Shown here in pieces: positions 59,805 through 64,000 of a DNA stretch of 64,000 nt. Below the pieces are notes generated by a model. It worked only from the letters and a program-made list of their open reading frames with translations. It was not told where the DNA came from and did not search any database. Positions within the stretch are counted from its first letter, which is position 1, and every line of letters starts with the position of its first letter. Source of the DNA: Actinoplanes ianthinogenes (GTDB lineage: Bacteria > Actinomycetota > Actinomycetes > Mycobacteriales > Micromonosporaceae). The translations under genes and the position numbers were made by a program. The DNA lies in contig NZ_AP023356.1 in the NCBI RefSeq assembly GCF_018324205.1, forward strand, positions 1,426,001-1,490,000, given 5' to 3'.

Positions 59805-61226
59805 TCACCAGAAGTCTTCGGGGCGGAGGCGGGTGGTGCGGCGGCGGTATTCGGCGGCCATGCCTGGCCAGTTGGTGACTACGCGGCCGGTGGCGGTGCG
59901 ATACCAGCTTTGACAAGACGTCCAGACACTTTTCGCGAGGCGGGTCTGCAATTCCTCGTCGTAGGCGGCAGCGACCTCGGGGCGTACCTCGAAAGGGGTT
60001 TGATGATGGTTGAGATGGCGGACAGCCTGGGCGATCCAGCGGGCCTGGGCCTCGTGGAAGTAGACCACCGAGGTGTTGCCGGTGTTCGTGTTCGGGCCGT
60101 AGACCAGGAACATGTTCGGAAATCCGGGGACGGCCATGCCCAGATAGGCGTGCGCACCGTCCTTCCACACCTCGTCCAGCCGGACCCCGTCCCGGCCGGT
60201 CACCTTGATCGGGACCAGGAACTCGGTCGCCGCGAAACCGGTGCCGTACACCAGCACGTCGGCCGCATGCTCCACCCCGTCCGCGGTCCGCACGCCACCA
60301 GCCGTCACCCCGATGATCTTCTCGGTGATCAGGTCGACGTCCGGGCGGGCGAGGGTGGGCAGCCAGTCGTTGGTGAACAGCACCCGCTTGCAGCCCATCG
60401 GCTCGTCCGGGGTGACCTTGCGACGCAGCGCAGGGTCGCGCACCTGCCAGCGGCGCTGGCCGGCGGAGAGGGTGTGCAGCAGCGCACCCGCGATCTTGTG
60501 TCCGGTCAGGGCACGACCGGTCACCACGGTCATCAGCCAGGTGCCCGCACGCGCCGGTCCCATCAGCGCCGGGAACGACTTGTACAGATTTCTCCGGACG
60601 AAGCCGTAGCGGCGGTTCGGCTTCGGCAGCGTCCACGGCGCGGTTCGCTGAAACACCGTGACCCGCGAAGCCACCCCCGCGATAGCCGGCACCAACTGAA
60701 TCGCGCTGGCCCCGGTCCCGATCACCGCCACCCGCTTACCCGACAGCGACACCGAGGGATCCCAGCGAGCCGTGTGCATGGCCGGCCCCGCGAATTCCCC
60801 GCTGAGCTGCGGCATCGCCGGCCGCGACAGCTGCCCGACAGCCGGGATCACCACGTCCGCCACAAGCACCTCGCCGGCAGCGGTCGTCACCCGCCACACC
60901 CCGTCGGCCCACTCCGCGGCCGTCACCTCGGTCCCGAGCCGGACCTTCCCCGCGAGACCGAATTCGGCCACGCACCGTTCGAGATAGGCCAGGATCTCCG
61001 ACTGCGGCGGAAAGCGACGACTCCACGCGGGATTCTGCGCGTACGAATAGGAGTAGAGCGGAGCAGGAATGTCGCAAGCGCACCCGGGATACCGATTGTC
61101 CCGCCACACCCCACCGACTCGATCCGCCTTCTCGACCAGGGTGATGTCATCGAACCCGGCCTTGAGCAGCGCGTCAGCAGCCGCCACCCCGCCGAACCCG
61201 GCGCCGATGATCAGGATGCGGGTCAT
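59805..61226 (-). CDS. Flavin-containing monooxygenase, Baeyer-Villiger type (EthA-like)
   Basis: This encodes 473 residues. The FAD motif GAGFGGVAAA (8-17), the linker VGGVWRDNRYPGCACD in part (YPGCACD), the family fingerprint near FAGPAMHTARW (F-x-G-x-x-x-H-x-x-x-W), and the NADPH motif VIGTGASA are all present. It oxidises ketones to esters or sulfides. The ATG overlaps the stop of the GMC oxidoreductase gene by 4 nt (ATGA). The pair alcohol oxidase plus BVMO suggests stepwise oxidation of a steroid or terpene-like alcohol via a ketone. Confidence 0.92.
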   Translation of the reverse strand: MTRILIIGAGFGGVAAADALLKAGFDDITLVEKADRVGGVWRDNRYPGCACDIPAPLYSYSYAQNPAWSRRFPPQSEILAYLERCVAEFGLAGKVRLGTEVTAAEWADGVWRVTTAAGEVLVADVVIPAVGQLSRPAMPQLSGEFAGPAMHTARWDPSVSLSGKRVAVIGTGASAIQLVPAIAGVASRVTVFQRTAPWTLPKPNRRYGFVRRNLYKSFPALMGPARAGTWLMTVVTGRALTGHKIAGALLHTLSAGQRRWQVRDPALRRKVTPDEPMGCKRVLFTNDWLPTLARPDVDLITEKIIGVTAGGVRTADGVEHAADVLVYGTGFAATEFLVPIKVTGRDGVRLDEVWKDGAHAYLGMAVPGFPNMFLVYGPNTNTGNTSVVYFHEAQARWIAQAVRHLNHHQTPFEVRPEVAAAYDEELQTRLAKSVWTSCQSWYRTATGRVVTNWPGMAAEYRRRTTRLRPEDFW

Positions 61227-62881
61227 CCCGAGATCCTCAGGCGCAGCGCCGCCGGAGCATCAGCGGGAACAACCGCCTTGACCGGCTCAACCGGATTCAC
61301 CGAGACATATCCCGTTAGCGGCCGCGGATCCGACTCGCCGACGTTGGGCCACATCGCCACCGCTCGCTCCGCCAGCGCGGTTATCGTCAGCGACGGATTG
61401 ACCCCGAGATTCGCCGCCACCGTGGACCCGTCGATCACGTGCAGCCCCGGATACCCATAGAGGCGGTGATACGGATCCACCACCCCGGAGTCAGCGTCCG
61501 CCCCGATCGCGCACCCCCCGATGAAATGCCCGGTCACCGGCTTCCCGATCAACTCGGTGTACGACCCGAGCGGCACCCCGTCCACCTTCTCCGCGGTCCG
61601 CCGAGCCACGTCGTGCGCCGCCGGCACCCAGTCCGGATTCGGCTCACCCACCCCGGGCCGGCTGGTCAGCCGCCCCCTCCTGCGAAACACCGTGATCGAG
61701 TTGTCCAGCGGCTGCATGGCCAGCAGCACCACGGTCTGCCGCGACCAGTCCCGCGGCGACACGTAAAGCCGCAGGTCCCGCCCCGCCCTCGCCAGCGCCT
61801 TGAGCCCGGCCCACCACCGCGGCTGCCGCCCCGCGTCGTCCACCATCACTGTCGAGAGCAACGCCAGCAGGTTGCTTCCCGGCCCGTAACGCACCGGCTC
61901 GACGTGCGTGACCGCATCCGGATGGATCGAGGAGGTGATCGCGACACCGTGGCTGAAGTCCCGGTCCCGCCGCCGGGTGCGGGCGCCCAGGATCGACTCC
62001 GAGTTGGTCCGGCTCAGCTCACCGAGCCGCGCCGAGATCGCCGGCAGGCTGCCCCTGTCCCGCAGCTTGTGCAGCAGCCGCTGGGTGCCGAGCGCCCCGG
62101 CCGCGAAGACCACCTGCTCCGCCGTGAACGTCCGTTTCGCCAGCCCGCCGGTCCGCCGCGTGGCGACCACGTAGCCACCGTCGGGAAGCGGCCGCACGTC
62201 CCGCACCGTGGTCCGCTCGAGCACCTCCGCCCCCGCCCGCTCGGCCAGGTAGAGATAGTTCTTGACCAGCGTGTTCTTGGCGTTCTCCCGGCACCCGGTC
62301 ATGCACGACCCGCACAGCGTGCAGCCCTTGCGCTCCGGCCCGGCCCCGCCGAAGAACGGGTCCGCCGCCACGGCGCCGGGTTCGCTTCCGAAGTAGACCC
62401 CCACTGGCGTACGCCGATAGCTGTCCCCGACTCCCAGGTCGTCGGCCACCGCCCGCAGCGCGCGATCAGATTCCGTCTCGACCGGGTTGATCGTCACCCC
62501 GAGCATGCGTTTGGCCTGGTCGTAATAGGGGGCCAGGGCCGCCTTCCAGTCCGTGATCCCGGACCACTGCGGGTCGGCGTAAAACGCGTCCGGCGGCTCG
62601 TACAGCGTGTTCGCGTACCCGAGCGAGCCACCGCCGACCCCCGCCCCCGACATGATCAGCACGTTTTTGAGCAGGGTGAGCCGGAGGATGCCGTAGCAAC
62701 CGAGCGCCGGGGCGTACACATAGTCACGCAGCCGCCAGGACGTCGTGGCGAACTGGTCGTCGGTGAAGCGGCGCCCGGCCTCGAGGACGCCGACGCGATA
62801 GCCCTTCTCGGTCAGGCGCAGCGCGGTCACGCTGCCCCCGAACCCGGAGCCGATCACGAGGACGTCGTAGTCGTACGACAT
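61223..62881 (-). CDS. GMC oxidoreductase (cholesterol-oxidase-like)
   Basis: This encodes 552 residues. The FAD motif is IGSGFGGSVTALRL in part (GSGFGGS), followed by MSGAGVGGGSLGYAN in part (GGGSLGYAN). CTLCGSCMTGCRENAKN is the cysteine-rich segment of the actinobacterial cholesterol-oxidase-type GMC subfamily. The C-terminal HFIGGCAIG and HVIDGSTVAANLGVNPSLTI in part hold the catalytic residues. It oxidises an alcohol to a ketone or aldehyde with FAD. No signal peptide is present. It starts the operon with the BVMO gene; the operator TTGACA-N3-TGTCAA lies 22 bp upstream. Confidence 0.92.
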   Translation of the reverse strand: MSYDYDVLVIGSGFGGSVTALRLTEKGYRVGVLEAGRRFTDDQFATTSWRLRDYVYAPALGCYGILRLTLLKNVLIMSGAGVGGGSLGYANTLYEPPDAFYADPQWSGITDWKAALAPYYDQAKRMLGVTINPVETESDRALRAVADDLGVGDSYRRTPVGVYFGSEPGAVAADPFFGGAGPERKGCTLCGSCMTGCRENAKNTLVKNYLYLAERAGAEVLERTTVRDVRPLPDGGYVVATRRTGGLAKRTFTAEQVVFAAGALGTQRLLHKLRDRGSLPAISARLGELSRTNSESILGARTRRRDRDFSHGVAITSSIHPDAVTHVEPVRYGPGSNLLALLSTVMVDDAGRQPRWWAGLKALARAGRDLRLYVSPRDWSRQTVVLLAMQPLDNSITVFRRRGRLTSRPGVGEPNPDWVPAAHDVARRTAEKVDGVPLGSYTELIGKPVTGHFIGGCAIGADADSGVVDPYHRLYGYPGLHVIDGSTVAANLGVNPSLTITALAERAVAMWPNVGESDPRPLTGYVSVNPVEPVKAVVPADAPAALRLRISG

Positions 62882-62902
62882 CGCCGTAGCATCACGCCCT
62901 TA

Positions 62903-62917
62903 TTGACAACATGTCAA
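62903..62917. promoter_or_regulatory. Palindromic operator TTGACA-ACA-TGTCAA before the GMC/BVMO operon
   Basis: Perfect 6-bp arms separated by 3 nt. One arm doubles as a -35 (TTGACA) for the minus-strand operon. The pattern suits a TetR-family repressor. The region also serves the divergent alpha/beta hydrolase gene, so both could share control. A regulator gene is not in the window. Confidence 0.5.
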
Positions 62918-63001
62918 CAACGCGTTTCCCGGTCTTGCCCGCACCGCCAATCCACCCGTCCGACGGTGCCGTTCCCGGCCGGCGGACGGCATGGTGCTCG
63001 G

Positions 63002-63814
63002 ATGACGTCGCTGACCCATCACCGGCGCGGGTCCGGCCCGCCCCTGCTGCTGATCCACGGCATCGGCAGCCACTGGCAAGTGTGGAACCCGGTGCTCCCC
63101 CTGCTGGAGCCGCACCGCGACGTCATCGCGATCGACCTGCCCGGCTTCGGCACGTCGCCGATCTGGCCCGCGCCGCCGCCCGGCGTCCGCCCCGGCTCGG
63201 TGCCGCACCTGGCCGGCCTGGTCGCCACCTTCCTGGACGCGCTCGGCCTCGACGAGGTGGAGATCGCCGGCAGTTCGATGGGCGGCGGGATCGCCCTGGA
63301 GCTGGGCCGCCGCGGCCGGGCCCGCGCGGTGACCGCGTTCTCGCCGGTCGGGTTCTGGCCGCCGGGCGGCGCGCGCTGGGGACGGTTCGTGGTCGGCGCC
63401 GCCCGGGCCGGCAGCGCGGCGCTGGATCCGCTGCTTCCCCGGCTGATGGCAGCGCGGGCGGGGCGGGTGGTGTTGTGCGCGCCGTTCTACGCCAAGCCGG
63501 CGGGGCTGGCCGTGGACGAGTGCGTCGCCGCCGCCCGGGCGCTGGCCGGAGCGCCGGGGTTCTCGGCGTCGCGAGCGGCGTTCCGGGACCTGACGCCGTG
63601 GGCGCTTCAGGATCACGGTGCGCTGAGCCGGATACCGGTCACCATCGCCTGGGGCACCCGGGATGCCGTCCTGCCGTACCGTAAGCAGGCTTTCCGGGCG
63701 CGGACCGCGCTGCCCGGCGCGCGCCATGTGCCGCTGCCCGGGTGTGGCCACCTGCCTTTCCCGGACGCCCCGGCCCGCTGCGCCGACCTGGTCCTGCGTC
63801 CCGCCCCGGTCTGA
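63002..63814 (+). CDS. Alpha/beta hydrolase family protein
   Basis: This encodes 270 residues. The fold is shown by LLLIHGIGSHW (oxyanion HG), IAIDLPGFGTS, the nucleophile elbow AGSSMGGG, the acid in AWGTRDAV and the catalytic His in GCGHLPFPD. It is a general esterase/hydrolase-type protein; the position next to a GMC/BVMO operon would fit ester hydrolysis after a Baeyer-Villiger step. Divergent from that operon across 120 bp, sharing the palindromic region. The ATG is preceded by a weak CATGGT hexamer 6 nt upstream. Confidence 0.88.
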   Translation: MTSLTHHRRGSGPPLLLIHGIGSHWQVWNPVLPLLEPHRDVIAIDLPGFGTSPIWPAPPPGVRPGSVPHLAGLVATFLDALGLDEVEIAGSSMGGGIALELGRRGRARAVTAFSPVGFWPPGGARWGRFVVGAARAGSAALDPLLPRLMAARAGRVVLCAPFYAKPAGLAVDECVAAARALAGAPGFSASRAAFRDLTPWALQDHGALSRIPVTIAWGTRDAVLPYRKQAFRARTALPGARHVPLPGCGHLPFPDAPARCADLVLRPAPV

Positions 63815-64000
63815 CTACTGCCAGAGGATCGCGGCGAACTGCGCGTCGGCCGGGGCGCCGGACGGATCCCGGCACACGACGCGCTCGTGATCCTCGGCGG
63901 AGATCACACAGGTGGCGGCGGTGGCATAGCTCGTGACCTGCACGACGCCCCGCCCCGCGGGCAGCCCGGGAAAGGCGACCCGGTACTCCCCCGGCCCGGA
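63815..64000 (-). CDS. C-terminal fragment of a probable secreted protein (runs off the right edge)
   Basis: The last 61 codons of a minus-strand gene are visible, ending in TAG at 63817-63815. The segment GEYRVAFPGLPAGRGVVQVTS in part, then ATAATCVISAEDHERVVCRD in part and a final AILWQ, has two cysteines that could pair. The gene overlaps nothing and its stop is directly next to the hydrolase stop (convergent, adjacent). The family is not recognised, because the N-terminus lies outside the window. Confidence 0.7.
   Translation of the reverse strand, partial: SGPGEYRVAFPGLPAGRGVVQVTSYATAATCVISAEDHERVVCRDPSGAPADAQFAAILWQ

Overview
The window is very GC-rich actinobacterial DNA. Secreted xylan- and arabinan-degrading enzymes with Tat or Sec signals, a SARP-type regulator, DesK/DesR-type and MerR regulators, PhoX and Mycobacterium-like fatty-acid genes point to a soil actinomycete. 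Micromonosporaceae (Actinoplanes-like) is my best guess; this is an inference, because no rRNA or other marker gene is present. I see no tRNA, rRNA, CRISPR array, insertion sequence or secondary-metabolite cluster. The window opens in a repeat tract and closes inside a minus-strand gene.

Layout. 0.75-5.3 kb: flavoprotein, YggT-family protein, SnoaL-like protein, lipoprotein, PadR regulator and acetyl-xylan esterase. 5.4-14.2 kb: RecD2 helicase, a membrane protein, a DUF4360 secreted protein, a YibE/F membrane protein, an acetoacetate-decarboxylase-like protein and a chemoreceptor. 14.3-16.6 kb: PTS-type dihydroxyacetone kinase (dhaK-dhaL divergent from dhaM-HPr). 16.8-19.9 kb: hypothetical protein, GH10-CBM2 xylanase, and a lipoprotein followed by its truncated duplicate. 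20.1-27.7 kb: fatty-acid genes (thiolase, FabG4-like reductase, MaoC hydratase, acyl-CoA dehydrogenase, acyl-CoA synthetase). 27.6-33.4 kb: VOC proteins, a MerR regulator, DUF1990, a macro-domain protein, and a HEAT-repeat gene coupled to a MerR-HEAT fusion regulator. 33.5-36.9 kb: an operon whose central product is a BNR-like domain joined to a six-blade lectin-type propeller. 37.0-42.2 kb: one giant DUF4011-helicase-Vsr-type protein resembling a defence gene. 42.3-51.0 kb: a thioredoxin-reductase/methyltransferase fusion with a divergent XRE-cupin regulator, metabolic genes, PhoX with a PHO box, and a SARP regulator. 51.4-55.3 kb: GH51 and GH43 arabinan enzymes. 55.5-59.6 kb: DesR, DesK and a divergent ABC exporter. 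59.8-64.0 kb: a GMC oxidoreductase/Baeyer-Villiger monooxygenase operon, an alpha/beta hydrolase and a truncated gene.

Two themes stand out. First, short tandem repeats are unusually dense and sit mostly just 3' of genes. They include two arrays, 7 kb apart, of the same 64-bp palindromic unit, and 15-, 16-, 18-, 29-, 30- and 39-bp tracts, two of them inside genes. Second, many genes look leaderless: a TANNNT-like -10 hexamer ends 6-8 nt before the start codon, so transcription would begin at or next to the start codon.

The best candidates for little-described biology are the 64-bp repeat family, the HEAT/MerR-HEAT module with its perfect operator, the propeller-lectin operon, and the helicase-Vsr protein with substituted nuclease residues.
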